DNA of 64,000 bases from Leptospira terpstrae serovar Hualin str. LT 11-33 = ATCC 700639 (GCF_000332495.1 NZ_AOGW02000011.1:124001-188000), one strand, 5' to 3'. Counted from the first letter of the stretch, positions 10,032 to 19,873 are shown. The notes: a model not told the origin generated them from the letters alone. Made by a program: numbers and translations.

Positions 10032-12707
10032 ATGAAAATTAGAACTCTATCAGTATTGTTTATATCATTTCTAATCACTACCCAGTGCATCCTTTTGCCA
10101 GGGGAAGAAAAAAAGTCTGGAATGGAATCGATTTTACTCGGTTTAGGTGGTGGCACCACAGGAAATTCGTCGAACCTAAAACCGGGAGCCACAATTGACC
10201 TAAACAACAACGGCATTCCTGATGGTATTCTTACAGATTCTAATGGGGATGGAATCTCTGATGGAATCAATCTAAATGGAAACGACTTTCCTTCACTAGT
10301 GTTACTTGATACAAATGGTGATGGAATCCCAGATGCTGTAGATCAAAATGGTGACGGAGTTCCTGACTATTACATTTCCGTAACCGACGCCGGTATCATC
10401 GCGATTACTACCGGACCAAATGGTACTGGTAATACAGTCGTGTTAGTCGATGCAAATAAGGATGGAAATCCCGAAGGATTTGATACTGATGGAGATGGAA
10501 CTGCAAATGATACAACCATAGTTCAAATATTAACTGACGTTACTATTCCAACATTGAACTTATCACCTAGTTCTGCTACTTCCTCCTCTACAATTACAGT
10601 CACAATCCAATGCCAAGATACTGTAGCAGCAGGGACCATTCTTTATACTATTGATGGGAACACTCCCTCTTTTTCACCTAAGGTAGGTTTAACGGCAAAT
10701 CCCCCGAATAAGTCTGTTTCCTTTTCGGGAGATGGAAATTATACATTAAAAGCCTTGTGCCGTGACTTAGCAGGAAATGTATCAACAGTTGCAACCGGGA
10801 CTTATACTATTGACTCAGCTGCTCCTTCTGTATCGGTATCACTCTCGGCAAATTATATCAGTAACTCTGCTGGGGCTATCGCAAGTTCTACTGCAACTTG
10901 GACATCCAATAAAACGGGGACCTATAGTATCAAAGAAGGTTCCTCTTCGTGTAACAATGGTACTGAAGTGGATAATGGTTCTGTTACTTCCGGTGTGAAC
11001 AAATCTTTTACGAGAAGTGCTGGATCTCATTTCTCCGGAGAAGGCAGTAAAGAATATAGAATTTGTGTTACTTCATTAGGACTTACAGGTTCTCAAACAT
11101 TTCAAATCACCAGAGATGATACAGCACCATCTGTAACGCCGACTCCAGGTCCGGGAAATTTTTCGACGACCACTTCTGTAACCTTAGCTTGTTCTGATAC
11201 GGGTGGATCCGGTTGTACCAAAACTGTTTATGCACTTCAATCTGGTTCTGCACCAACAAACCCTGCTATCAATGGAGTTTCTGGGAGTACCACTTCAGGA
11301 ACTGAGTATACCTCAGCCATTTCTCTTTCTGACGCAAATGCCAATTATTTAAAATACATCGCAAGAGATGCCGCAGGAAACGTCAGTTCGGTAACCAGTG
11401 GTGTTTATAGTGTTGATACAACAGTTGCAAATATTACAATTAACTCACATACTACATACCTTAATGGAACAGACACAGTGACTGTTTCTTGGCAAAGTTC
11501 CAAGGCTGGTTCTTACCAACTCAGAGTGGGTGGATCCAGTTGTTCTACGGGAACTGCCTTATCCAATGGATCTGGAAATCTAAATGTATCTGGATCTGTG
11601 GCTGCAGGGGGTCCAGATACCACTTCGACTATAATCAATTCCAACTTTTCAGTAGGATCGAATACAATTCGAATTTGTGTTGAAAACCTAGTGTCCAACT
11701 TTGGCTCCAATTCCTTTTCTCTCACTAAAGATTCTACGGCGCCAAACGTAAGTATCACTTCTCCAACAACGAATGGCCCTCATCCAAGTGGAACTACGGT
11801 AACATTAAGTTGCTCAGATACTGGTGGAACCGGATGCAAAAAAACAGCTTATTCGACTACAGGAACGGACCCCGCTTTTAGTGGTGGAACCGCTTGTACC
11901 ATTTCCAGTGGATCAGAATATACAACGGCAGCTACCTTACCAAATGGAAGTTATACGATTAAAGCGCGAAGTTGTGACCAAGCTGGGAATGTATCATCTG
12001 TATCCAGTCTTGCTGTTGTTGTTGGTCCCCCATCCGCACCAACAATCTCCTTAGCAACAGTGGGAAATACGGAAATTTCTATCGCTTTCACTACAGTTTC
12101 TGGTGCCACAAGTTATAAAGTATACTACGGTACAACATCAGGAGTGACAACAAGCAACTCTTCCGTTACTGGAACGTCTTCACCCATAGTTGTGACTGGA
12201 CTGACCAATGATACAATCTATTATTTTCGATTAGCAGCGATTCATGCGGGAGGAGAAAGTTCTCTAAGTGCGGAAGTGAATAAGACACCGACAAATTTAC
12301 CGATTGCTCAGTATTGTGTAATTCAATGGCCACCAACTTTAATTGTTTCAGCCAGTGGAACCTCTGATATTATTTACGGAAGAATTTATCATGAATTAGT
12401 AACTCCAGTAGCAGGCTTTGACGCTAGAGTGATTGCAAGTGTCGGTTATGGACCGAACAATACAAATCCAATCACACACCCACAGTTATGGGTTTTCACT
12501 CCTACCACATTTAATTTGCAAATTGGTAATGATGATGAATACTATTCTACAATCACAGCACCTTCTACTCCTGGTACTTATCGGTATGTCTTTAGGTTCT
12601 CCATTTCCGGTGTAGCCTCCACTACCTATTGTGATTTAGATGGAAGTGGATCAAACAGCGGCCTTTCCTTTTCAGATGCCCAGATGGGTACCATGACAGT
12701 CAATTGA
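10032..12707 (+). CDS. Multidomain surface lipoprotein (Ca-binding repeats, CHB_HEX-like, FN3)
   Basis: Predicted lipoprotein with lipobox ITTQC at residues 16-20. After a low-complexity linker come Asp/Asn-rich repeats of the thrombospondin type 3 kind (LNNNGIPDG, SNGDGISDG, TNGDGIPDAVD, QNGDGVPD) at about residues 57-160, expected to bind calcium. Several Ig-like modules follow, three of which resemble chitobiase C-terminal domains (CQDT, SCSDTGGTGCKK and similar, each with a Thr-rich strand and an AGNVS turn). A fibronectin type III-like domain lies near 670-760, with a C-terminal region of unknown fold. No catalytic domain is visible; an adhesive or structural surface role is inferred. 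Confidence 0.7.
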   Translation: MKIRTLSVLFISFLITTQCILLPGEEKKSGMESILLGLGGGTTGNSSNLKPGATIDLNNNGIPDGILTDSNGDGISDGINLNGNDFPSLVLLDTNGDGIPDAVDQNGDGVPDYYISVTDAGIIAITTGPNGTGNTVVLVDANKDGNPEGFDTDGDGTANDTTIVQILTDVTIPTLNLSPSSATSSSTITVTIQCQDTVAAGTILYTIDGNTPSFSPKVGLTANPPNKSVSFSGDGNYTLKALCRDLAGNVSTVATGTYTIDSAAPSVSVSLSANYISNSAGAIASSTATWTSNKTGTYSIKEGSSSCNNGTEVDNGSVTSGVNKSFTRSAGSHFSGEGSKEYRICVTSLGLTGSQTFQITRDDTAPSVTPTPGPGNFSTTTSVTLACSDTGGSGCTKTVYALQSGSAPTNPAINGVSGSTTSGTEYTSAISLSDANANYLKYIARDAAGNVSSVTSGVYSVDTTVANITINSHTTYLNGTDTVTVSWQSSKAGSYQLRVGGSSCSTGTALSNGSGNLNVSGSVAAGGPDTTSTIINSNFSVGSNTIRICVENLVSNFGSNSFSLTKDSTAPNVSITSPTTNGPHPSGTTVTLSCSDTGGTGCKKTAYSTTGTDPAFSGGTACTISSGSEYTTAATLPNGSYTIKARSCDQAGNVSSVSSLAVVVGPPSAPTISLATVGNTEISIAFTTVSGATSYKVYYGTTSGVTTSNSSVTGTSSPIVVTGLTNDTIYYFRLAAIHAGGESSLSAEVNKTPTNLPIAQYCVIQWPPTLIVSASGTSDIIYGRIYHELVTPVAGFDARVIASVGYGPNNTNPITHPQLWVFTPTTFNLQIGNDDEYYSTITAPSTPGTYRYVFRFSISGVASTTYCDLDGSGSNSGLSFSDAQMGTMTVN

Positions 12708-12729
12708 GATAACGAAACTCATTCAAACT

Positions 12730-12756
12730 CCAGAGAGTTCCTTGCGATTTCTCTGG
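12730..12756 (+). terminator. Hairpin after the lipoprotein gene
   Basis: CCAGAGA at 12730-12736 pairs with TCTCTGG at 12750-12756 (7 base pairs, 13-base loop), 23 bases after the lipoprotein stop and just before lpxR. The downstream T tract is weak (only ATTTT after GGGG), so this may be a leaky terminator or a leader structure. Confidence 0.35.
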
Positions 12757-12775
12757 GGGGATTTTCTATAGGACC

Positions 12776-14308
12776 ATGAAAGTCCTTCGCCACTTCCTCC
12801 TGTTGGTAATTATATTTAACTTTGGCATTTGGGCCCAAACTTCAAAAACATCCAAAAAACAAAAACCAGTAAAACTGGAAACCTTGCCAGAAACTGAGAG
12901 GATGGTCCCTGTAACACAAACAAAAGACCAATACCAAATTAGGCTCATTATGGAAAATGATGCCTTTGGAGCTTTTTCAGATCGATATTATACCAACGGT
13001 TCTCGTTTAGAATTTCATATGACAGCAGGAGAATCGAATCCTACTCGCAGGATATTAGGATATTGGAATGATTTATTCATTACACCTTCTCAAAACACCA
13101 GGTATCTGCAAGGATTTGCACTGGGCCAAGAATTTTATACACCAACAAACATAACAAAGGCGGATGTATCTTACGGAGATCGACCATATTCGAGTCGTGC
13201 ATATTTCAGTAATTCTTTAACGACAGCTACTGAAGATACTAGCATCACAACAGAATTGGAAGTAGGAATGATAGGACCTTCAGTAGGAGGAAAATCAGCG
13301 CAGATGAACTTTCACAATCTCATCGGATCACCTACCCCACAAGGATGGGACACACAAATCCCCAATTCCTACTCAGGCGCATTAAAAACAGACGTAAGGA
13401 AATTTCATCATCGATTTTTTGGAACCCAATACAATTTAAATTTAGGGAATATACAAACTGATGCCTCCTTTGGACTTATCTTTCGTTTTGGGAATGTAGA
13501 CAAAACACCGGGACCAGGTAGTTCTGCACTGCAACCAGGCCCGCCTATTCTTCATGAAGATGGAAAAGGGTATTGGTATTTTTATATAAATCCTGGTGGA
13601 ACATTCCAGTTCTACAATGCAACGATCCAAGGCCAAATGGGTACAGACAAAACATACAAATCTCAGAGTAGAGATTCCGCGTTTAGTAATTGGGATAATT
13701 ATTTAAACAATCCAACTCCAGAAGCTGGAGAAAGAGAAATTCAATATAGAGCTCTTGCAGAAGATAACGGAAGAAACTCTCTTCAAAGATATATTTTGTT
13801 TAATGAATTTTTAGTTAATGGCACGAATAACCCTTACAACATAGGTCTCAATTATTTGATCTTTAACAATATTTTTAACGGTGCTGAAGATATCGAAAAA
13901 GGGACTCGTTTATTTTTATTAAAAAACCTAACAGACCAATGGGATCAAATACCAGATAACGCTCGTGCATTGGCAATTTATTCAATTTTTAGACCGGAAG
14001 GAGGAAAACTTCCTCCATTGATTCGTCTTTATTCTTATGAAATTTTATCACAGTTTATTTTAGATCCAAAACAAAGAGAAGTCTTGTTGCAGTTGTTACG
14101 TGAAGAAATAGAATATAGAGATGAAAAAACTTATGTGGCAGACTTAAAAAGAGCTGTCGGTTTTGTCAGAGCAGGTTTTGTTTCGGTTTCGAATGCAGGA
14201 TTTTTATTTGGTATTCATTACAATTACCAAACAATTGATTTTCAATCAGGAAAAGGATTACCTCAACAACACCAATGGCTTGGATTTCAATTGGGAAAAG
14301 TATTCTAA
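12776..14308 (+). CDS. lpxR: Outer-membrane lipid A 3'-O-deacylase, LpxR-like (DUF2219)
   Basis: Outer-membrane beta-barrel enzyme expected to remove the 3'-acyloxyacyl group of lipid A. A signal peptide covers residues 1-20. The family hallmark LIMENDAFGAFSDRYYTNG is at about 57-75, carrying the conserved Asn-Asp pair and the YTNG segment, and the protein ends in Phe as barrel proteins do. At 510 residues it is longer than the roughly 320-residue enterobacterial enzyme; the extra length is a predicted helical insert near residues 340-460, which is unusual. ATAGGA precedes the ATG at suitable distance. The activity itself is inferred from the family. Confidence 0.75.
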   Translation: MKVLRHFLLLVIIFNFGIWAQTSKTSKKQKPVKLETLPETERMVPVTQTKDQYQIRLIMENDAFGAFSDRYYTNGSRLEFHMTAGESNPTRRILGYWNDLFITPSQNTRYLQGFALGQEFYTPTNITKADVSYGDRPYSSRAYFSNSLTTATEDTSITTELEVGMIGPSVGGKSAQMNFHNLIGSPTPQGWDTQIPNSYSGALKTDVRKFHHRFFGTQYNLNLGNIQTDASFGLIFRFGNVDKTPGPGSSALQPGPPILHEDGKGYWYFYINPGGTFQFYNATIQGQMGTDKTYKSQSRDSAFSNWDNYLNNPTPEAGEREIQYRALAEDNGRNSLQRYILFNEFLVNGTNNPYNIGLNYLIFNNIFNGAEDIEKGTRLFLLKNLTDQWDQIPDNARALAIYSIFRPEGGKLPPLIRLYSYEILSQFILDPKQREVLLQLLREEIEYRDEKTYVADLKRAVGFVRAGFVSVSNAGFLFGIHYNYQTIDFQSGKGLPQQHQWLGFQLGKVF

Positions 14309-14351
14309 AAATCCTTTTGTAATTAGAATCACTATTAAAGAAAATTGAACC

Positions 14352-14397
14352 AGTGTCAAAAATTTAGTCGCCAATAAAGCCATCTATCTCTGACACT
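14352..14397. promoter_or_regulatory. Inverted repeat before the MFS-GH2 operon
   Basis: AGTGTCA at 14352-14358 and its exact complement TGACACT at 14391-14397 flank a 32-base spacer, ending 8 bases before the ATG of the transporter gene. This could be a pair of operator half-sites or the stem of a leader hairpin that covers the ribosome site. Confidence 0.3.
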
Positions 14398-14405
14398 AAG
14401 CGATC

Positions 14406-15734
14406 ATGAACAATCACAATCTAGGTGGACGACTTTGGTCGGTACTCATTTTATTTGGCCTCGTGGGACAGATCGCTTGGTCCGTCGAGAATATGTATTT
14501 CAACCTCTTCATCTATAATACAATCGCAAAGAATACATCTTCTGTTACACTTATGGTTCAGTTGAGTGGGATTGTTGCAACCGTTGCCACATTGATCGCC
14601 GGTATTCTAACAGATAAAGCAGGAAATCGAAAACTATTTATTTCTTTTGGTTATCTACTATGGGGGATACTTACGTTGTCCTTTGCATTTGTTTCCAAAG
14701 AAAATACAGCACAATGGTTCGGGTTATCTGACCCCAATGAAATCATAAGCTTAACCATTGCAATTGTGATCACTTTAGATTGTATAATGACAGCATTTGG
14801 ATCCACTGCCAACGATGCAGCTTTTAATGCTTATGTAACAGATAACACAGAAAATGCGAGAAGTTTAGCGGAAGGTGTGTTGTCTGCTATGCCACTTCTT
14901 GCAATGTTAATTGTTGCCGGTGGCTTTGGAATGATTGTAAGTGCATTAGGTTATCCTGGACTATTTGTTGCTGTAGGAACGATGATGTCTGTTTCAGGAA
15001 TCATTGGAATTTGGCTTATCAAAGACAACTCCAATCTTAAAAAACAAAATACAAATTTTATTTCAGACATTTCTTATGGTTTCAAATTTGTTGTTATTAA
15101 AGAAAATCAAAAATTATATTTATATTTTTTTGCTATGGGTATCTATGGAATCGCAAGTCAAATTTATATGCCATACCTGATCATTTATATGCAAGAATAC
15201 TTAAAATTCGATGCCATACAATATTCAATTGTCCTTGCCGGTGTCATTCTTGGAGCTAGCATCATCACCGTTATACTGGGAAAACAATTTGACGGGAAAA
15301 ACAAAGATAAATTACTCATATACTTCTCAATCCTATATATCTTTGGAATGTTATCGTTATATACAATGTCCAAAACAATTGACTTAAGCCAGAGTTTAAT
15401 GGTCATGTGGTTAACAGGTATCACTAGCCTCATCTTAATCACTGGATTTGTGCAAGTTTTAGCACTCTTAGGAGCACAAATTCGGGACAATACACCAACA
15501 GAAAACACAGGCAAACTTCAGGGAATTCGTATGATATTTTTTGTTTTGATCCCAATGTACATCGGCCCTATGATTGGGGAAACAATCAATGAAAGAACCA
15601 ACCTTACTTATATCGATCCAGTGAATGGAGCAATGGCACATGTGCCGTCGCCAGAAATCTTTTTAGTCGGCGCTATCTTCTGTATCCTCATTTTCATTCC
15701 TCTTTCCCTATTATTACGAGGTAAACATTCATAA
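14406..15734 (+). CDS. MFS transporter, sugar-type
   Basis: Twelve-helix major facilitator in the inner membrane, 442 residues. The loop between helices 2 and 3 has ILTDKAGNRKLF, matching the MFS signature DxxGxR/K. The gene overlaps the glycoside hydrolase gene by one base (TAATG), so the two are translationally coupled. This suggests import of a glycoside or oligosaccharide that the next enzyme cleaves. The substrate cannot be told from sequence. A C-terminal loop near residues 400-415 is unusually polar. Confidence 0.75.
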   Translation: MNNHNLGGRLWSVLILFGLVGQIAWSVENMYFNLFIYNTIAKNTSSVTLMVQLSGIVATVATLIAGILTDKAGNRKLFISFGYLLWGILTLSFAFVSKENTAQWFGLSDPNEIISLTIAIVITLDCIMTAFGSTANDAAFNAYVTDNTENARSLAEGVLSAMPLLAMLIVAGGFGMIVSALGYPGLFVAVGTMMSVSGIIGIWLIKDNSNLKKQNTNFISDISYGFKFVVIKENQKLYLYFFAMGIYGIASQIYMPYLIIYMQEYLKFDAIQYSIVLAGVILGASIITVILGKQFDGKNKDKLLIYFSILYIFGMLSLYTMSKTIDLSQSLMVMWLTGITSLILITGFVQVLALLGAQIRDNTPTENTGKLQGIRMIFFVLIPMYIGPMIGETINERTNLTYIDPVNGAMAHVPSPEIFLVGAIFCILIFIPLSLLLRGKHS

Positions 15735-17425
15735 TGAAAATTATTTCTCATACAGAATATCCACGACCTCAACTTGAGCGTATTAGTTATATAAACTTAA
15801 ATGGAGAATGGGATTTATCTCACTCAAAACAAGGGGTTGAAACAAAGACAAATTATAAAATCAATGTTCCTTTCTCTCCAGAAACTTCGGCAAGTGGAAT
15901 CGGAAATTTCATACTCCAACCAAATGAAGAATTAATTTACAAAAGAGAATTTGACCTTTCTTCCGAGTTTATCAAAGAAATCACCTTACTTCATTTTGGT
16001 GCTGTAGATTACGCTTGCGTATGTTATATTAACAAAACAGAAGCCGGATCTCATAAAGGAGGTTTTTTACCATTCCAAATCGATATCACTCGGTTAATTC
16101 AAATTGGTAAAAATGAAATCCAACTTATCGTTACTGATCCTACTGATACAGGAACACAATCCAGAGGAAAACAAAAACTGAAACGAGGTGGGATTTGGTA
16201 CACTCCTCAATCAGGAATTTGGCAGACGGTTTGGTTAGAAAGTGTTTCGAAAGATTATGTAAAAGACGTTAAGATTACACCAAATATAGACACAGAATCA
16301 GTAGAAATCATTGTAGATACAGAAAGTTCAGCCATAACAATACAAATATTAGATGGGGAAAAAATAATTGCAGAATCTTCAAATCAAAATGCAAACATAA
16401 AGATTCCCAATATGCAACTATGGTCACCAGAAGATCCAAAACTTTATAGTGTTTTAATCAAAACTCCAGGTGATACTGTAAAATCTTATTTTGGAATGAG
16501 AAAATTTTCAATTGGATTCGATGGAAAATTCAAAAGATTATTCCTAAACAACAAACCTTACTTTCATAACGGACTTTTGGACCAAGGTTATTGGTCAGAA
16601 GGACTTCTCACACCACCAGACGATGAATCAATGGTAAAAGAAATCAAACTCATGAAAGAGATGGGATTTAATATGTTACGTAAACATATTAAAATAGAAC
16701 CATTACGTTGGTATTATCATTGTGATCGACTAGGCATTTTAGTTTGGCAAGACTTTGTTTGTGGTGGAGGTCCTTACGAGACATGGAAGGTTGCTTATTT
16801 ACCATTTATAGGTTGGAAAACAAATGATACAAAATATAAATTTTTAAATAGAACTGATGAATCAGGCAGAAACGAATTTATATCAGAGATGAATAAAACA
16901 GTCAACTTATTGAAAAATACAGTTAGTTTATCTGTCTGGGTTTTATTTAACGAAGGATGGGGACAGTTCGATAGTATAAAATTAACAGCTGAATTAAAAA
17001 AATTAGACTATACAAGAACCATTGATAGTGTCAGCGGATGGTATGACCAAGGGAAGGATAGTAGTGACCTTAAAAGTTTACATCTTTACTACCAAAAACT
17101 AAAAGTCCCTAAAAATGAAAAAAGAGTCATAGTACTAAGTGAGTTTGGCGGCTATTCATTAAAAACTGATGGCCATGTTTACGATGAAAACAATCTTTTT
17201 GGCTACAAAATCTTACCCAATAAAGAAAGTTTAGAAAAAGAATATCGCAATCTGATTGAAAAGGAACTTATTCCTTTAATCGAAAAAGGGCTCAGCGCTT
17301 CCATCTATACTCAAGTTAGTGATGTTGAGGAAGAAATCAACGGAATAGTCACTTACGATCGAAAAGTAGTAAAATTCGATATAGATTTTATGCGTAAATT
17401 AAATTCGAAATTAGTATACCGATAG
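15734..17425 (+). CDS. Glycoside hydrolase family 2 enzyme
   Basis: Cytoplasmic-looking (no signal peptide) family 2 glycosidase, 563 residues. Layout is the usual one: N-terminal jelly-roll sugar-binding domain (about 1-165, with PRPQLERISYINLNGEWD), Ig-like domain (about 165-260), and a TIM barrel to the end. The acid/base Glu is in LFNEGWGQFD (near residue 405) and the nucleophile Glu in VLSEFGGYS (near residue 469). Family members are beta-galactosidases, beta-glucuronidases or beta-mannosidases; this one is short and lacks the C-terminal domains of LacZ, so substrate stays open. Coupled to the transporter upstream. Confidence 0.85.
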   Translation: MKIISHTEYPRPQLERISYINLNGEWDLSHSKQGVETKTNYKINVPFSPETSASGIGNFILQPNEELIYKREFDLSSEFIKEITLLHFGAVDYACVCYINKTEAGSHKGGFLPFQIDITRLIQIGKNEIQLIVTDPTDTGTQSRGKQKLKRGGIWYTPQSGIWQTVWLESVSKDYVKDVKITPNIDTESVEIIVDTESSAITIQILDGEKIIAESSNQNANIKIPNMQLWSPEDPKLYSVLIKTPGDTVKSYFGMRKFSIGFDGKFKRLFLNNKPYFHNGLLDQGYWSEGLLTPPDDESMVKEIKLMKEMGFNMLRKHIKIEPLRWYYHCDRLGILVWQDFVCGGGPYETWKVAYLPFIGWKTNDTKYKFLNRTDESGRNEFISEMNKTVNLLKNTVSLSVWVLFNEGWGQFDSIKLTAELKKLDYTRTIDSVSGWYDQGKDSSDLKSLHLYYQKLKVPKNEKRVIVLSEFGGYSLKTDGHVYDENNLFGYKILPNKESLEKEYRNLIEKELIPLIEKGLSASIYTQVSDVEEEINGIVTYDRKVVKFDIDFMRKLNSKLVYR

Positions 17426-17434
17426 GACAAAAGA

Positions 17435-18610
17435 ATGGATTTCATTTCAAACTATCCAATATTTACTGTTTTAACAATCATTACACTAATCTTTCTAATT
17501 TACTATTTTTTAGATGTAACTGAAACTCCCGTTCTGCGATTTAGTGAATCTGAGTTTTTACTTCGGATCATAGACAGATCTCCAAACCTCACAAAAAAAT
17601 ACTATCCTACAGTTTGGTGTTTTAACCAGCACCTCATGTTATTCCTCCTGATGATAAAAGAGTATCGCACAAAACCATATTCTTACGACCGATTGGAACA
17701 GTTAAAAATGAAAGATGGAGGAATTACGGGTCTTGCATGGTCAGGCATCAATGTAAATTCCAAAAATGATGAAAAGCCAATCGTTGTACTCTTTCATACA
17801 ATTAGCGGTGATGAACAAGATGTGAAATCTACAGTAAAATATTTGCGAGAGCGTTTTGACTGGATTGTGGTTGTTTGTATTCGTAGGGGGCATGGAAATC
17901 TCCCACTTACCAAACCAAAAATAAATACGATGGGTTCAACTTCTGATTTAAAAGAACAATTAGCATATATCCAAAAAAAATATCCCAAAAAACAATTGTT
18001 TGGTGTAGGAATATCGGCTGGTTCCGGATTACTTGCACGTTACTTAGGGGAAGCAGGTATAAAAAGCCAATTTACAGCAGCTGTTGCGGTTTCACCTGCT
18101 TATGATATTGAAAAAGCCTTTCACAGAGTCCACCCAGTGTATGGTAAAATTATGGGACAAAGATTAATTAATTATTTTTTAAAAACTCATTACGAAAGTT
18201 TATCGAAATTAAAAGGAGTGGATGAACTCTTCAAAATTAAAACCATCGGTGAATTTCAAGATAAGTTACATACCATTTCTGGCTTCAAAGATAAGGAAAA
18301 TTACTATTTCCATTCCAATCCTGTGTTAGTTGCACAAAACATAAAAACACCTTTACTAGTTTTGAATTCGGCAGACGATCCTATTTGTGTGAACCAAAAT
18401 GTATTAGAAAATCTCCACTGGTTAGAGACACTTCCTAATACAATTCATGTACATACAAAACGAGGAAGCCATATCGCCTATTTTGAAGGAATTCAAGCAA
18501 GTTCCTGGTCTGACAAAATCATAGGAGAATATTTTTCCGCAGTTCTCAAAGAAAATTTATATAAACCAAACTTAGCGAAAAAACCTAGAAAAAAAGCGAA
18601 GAGAAAATAG
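17435..18610 (+). CDS. Alpha/beta hydrolase, YheT/ABHD1-3-like
   Basis: 391-residue hydrolase with one N-terminal transmembrane helix (residues 9-27) anchoring it to the inner membrane. The nucleophile elbow GVGISAGSG, the acid in NSADDPICVN and the His in KRGSHIAYFEG form the expected triad and match the COG0429 (YheT, ABHD1/2/3) family, which acts on acyl esters. The C-terminus is highly basic. It follows the GH2 gene by 9 bases with AGGA before the ATG, making a three-gene operon. A link between sugar use and this esterase is not obvious; it may deacylate the imported compound. Confidence 0.75.
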   Translation: MDFISNYPIFTVLTIITLIFLIYYFLDVTETPVLRFSESEFLLRIIDRSPNLTKKYYPTVWCFNQHLMLFLLMIKEYRTKPYSYDRLEQLKMKDGGITGLAWSGINVNSKNDEKPIVVLFHTISGDEQDVKSTVKYLRERFDWIVVVCIRRGHGNLPLTKPKINTMGSTSDLKEQLAYIQKKYPKKQLFGVGISAGSGLLARYLGEAGIKSQFTAAVAVSPAYDIEKAFHRVHPVYGKIMGQRLINYFLKTHYESLSKLKGVDELFKIKTIGEFQDKLHTISGFKDKENYYFHSNPVLVAQNIKTPLLVLNSADDPICVNQNVLENLHWLETLPNTIHVHTKRGSHIAYFEGIQASSWSDKIIGEYFSAVLKENLYKPNLAKKPRKKAKRK

Positions 18611-18624
18611 ATTTAATCTATTTT
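18604..18624. terminator. Bidirectional terminator spanning both stop codons
   Basis: AAAATAGAT at 18604-18612 pairs perfectly with ATCTATTTT at 18616-18624 around a 3-base loop. It is A/T-flanked on both sides, so each strand ends in a U run. The + strand gene stops inside the left arm (TAG at 18608-18610) and the opposite gene stops in the loop (18613-18615). Confidence 0.6.
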
Positions 18625-19755
18625 TGAACGATAATGCTGTGGCGAAATACCAAATCGTTCTTGGAAAAGTTTATGAAATGAAGATTTAGAATTGAATCCA
18701 GAGGCATAAATCACACTCAATATTGTCATATCAGGTTTTTCCAAAAGAAGCCTTGCAGCTTCTTGCAACCGAAATTGATTAATATAGTTACGAAATGTAC
18801 AACCCAACATAGAATTTAAGATTTCTGAAAGTTGGTGTGTATGTAGTCCTAAACGTTTAGAAAGAATAGGCAAACTTAAGTCTTCGTTCAAATACAAATG
18901 ATCCAGATTCATCAAGTCATCCAATCTTTGCAAAACTTGATTTACATTGATTCCATTCACACGACTTTCTTTATAACGTACAGAACGTGTTTCCTTTTTG
19001 AAATTTGAAATGAGTTCTTTACCGTTTATTTTTAATAATAGTATCAAAACTAAAAGAGAGGTTAGCCCAATACAAGCGAGGAGAAACAATTGCATAAATA
19101 AAACCTGAGACAAAACGAACAAAACAACAACAGACAAGGAATAAATTAACAAAAATAAAAAAGGAATAAAGGAAGATTCTATACTTTTTTTAAAATCAAA
19201 TTTCCATCGAAACACCCGTATCATGATCGATACAGTATATATAAAAATTGATACAACTCCAATGCTCAGTAGTGATTCAATTATAGTAAGGTAAAAAAAA
19301 TTTTCAATAGATATCTGCGAATGTAGTAGTGGCAGTTCAAAATTCTTGGGACGTAGCAGGTAAACAAAGATTAAAGAAAGTATACTCGGCAAAAAATGGT
19401 AGAAACGAATTTTGTAAATTTCACCTCCACTCATTTCTTCAAAATAAATATAACTTAAAGGTCCAATCAAAAGAAGGAATGGAATATGAATTCCAAAAAG
19501 GAAGGGGAAGGAATTGATTTCTCTAGTCAACTCACCGTAGATGTGGAATTGCAAAATGGCAAGGGCAAGGAAGAGAAACGTAGAAGTAAAACGATAGAAA
19601 GATCTGAAATAAAAATTAACTTCAAACAATTTTTGCGGTGGCATTTTTGGAGAGTGGCCATTTTTACTCTCACCCATTTGTTGAAACGTTTCTATCCCAT
19701 GAGAAACTGCAAGTAAAACTGCCACGACAAATCCGGCAAACGGAATCAAATTCAT
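18613..19755 (-). CDS. AraC-family regulator with N-terminal membrane domain
   Basis: Residues 1-250 contain about seven hydrophobic helices; the C-terminal 100 residues form an AraC-type double helix-turn-helix DNA-binding domain (QEAARLLLEKPDMTILSVIYASGFNSKSSFHKLFQERFGISPQHYR, quoted here only by its ends QEAARLL and SPQHYR). This membrane-bound layout is common in Leptospira. The likely target is the divergent DJ-1/PfpI gene, with an inverted repeat in the shared promoter region. The signal sensed is unknown. Confidence 0.85.
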   Translation of the reverse strand: MNLIPFAGFVVAVLLAVSHGIETFQQMGESKNGHSPKMPPQKLFEVNFYFRSFYRFTSTFLFLALAILQFHIYGELTREINSFPFLFGIHIPFLLLIGPLSYIYFEEMSGGEIYKIRFYHFLPSILSLIFVYLLRPKNFELPLLHSQISIENFFYLTIIESLLSIGVVSIFIYTVSIMIRVFRWKFDFKKSIESSFIPFLFLLIYSLSVVVLFVLSQVLFMQLFLLACIGLTSLLVLILLLKINGKELISNFKKETRSVRYKESRVNGINVNQVLQRLDDLMNLDHLYLNEDLSLPILSKRLGLHTHQLSEILNSMLGCTFRNYINQFRLQEAARLLLEKPDMTILSVIYASGFNSKSSFHKLFQERFGISPQHYRSKID

Positions 19756-19780
19756 AACGCAATGTATAAACTAAAATGCC

Positions 19781-19812
19781 GATTGTCTATTTTTTTTAAA
19801 GTAATGACAATC
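19781..19812. promoter_or_regulatory. Inverted repeat in the AraC / DJ-1 divergent promoter
   Basis: GATTGTC at 19781-19787 and GACAATC at 19806-19812 are exact complements, 25 bases centre to centre, in the 118-base gap between the divergent araC-type and DJ-1/PfpI genes. It is a candidate operator for the neighbouring regulator. Confidence 0.4.
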
Positions 19813-19873
19813 TTTTTAGTCCATTTGTATCCGAACGGACGACTGGCCTAAATAAACATGTGATACTTTCTCT

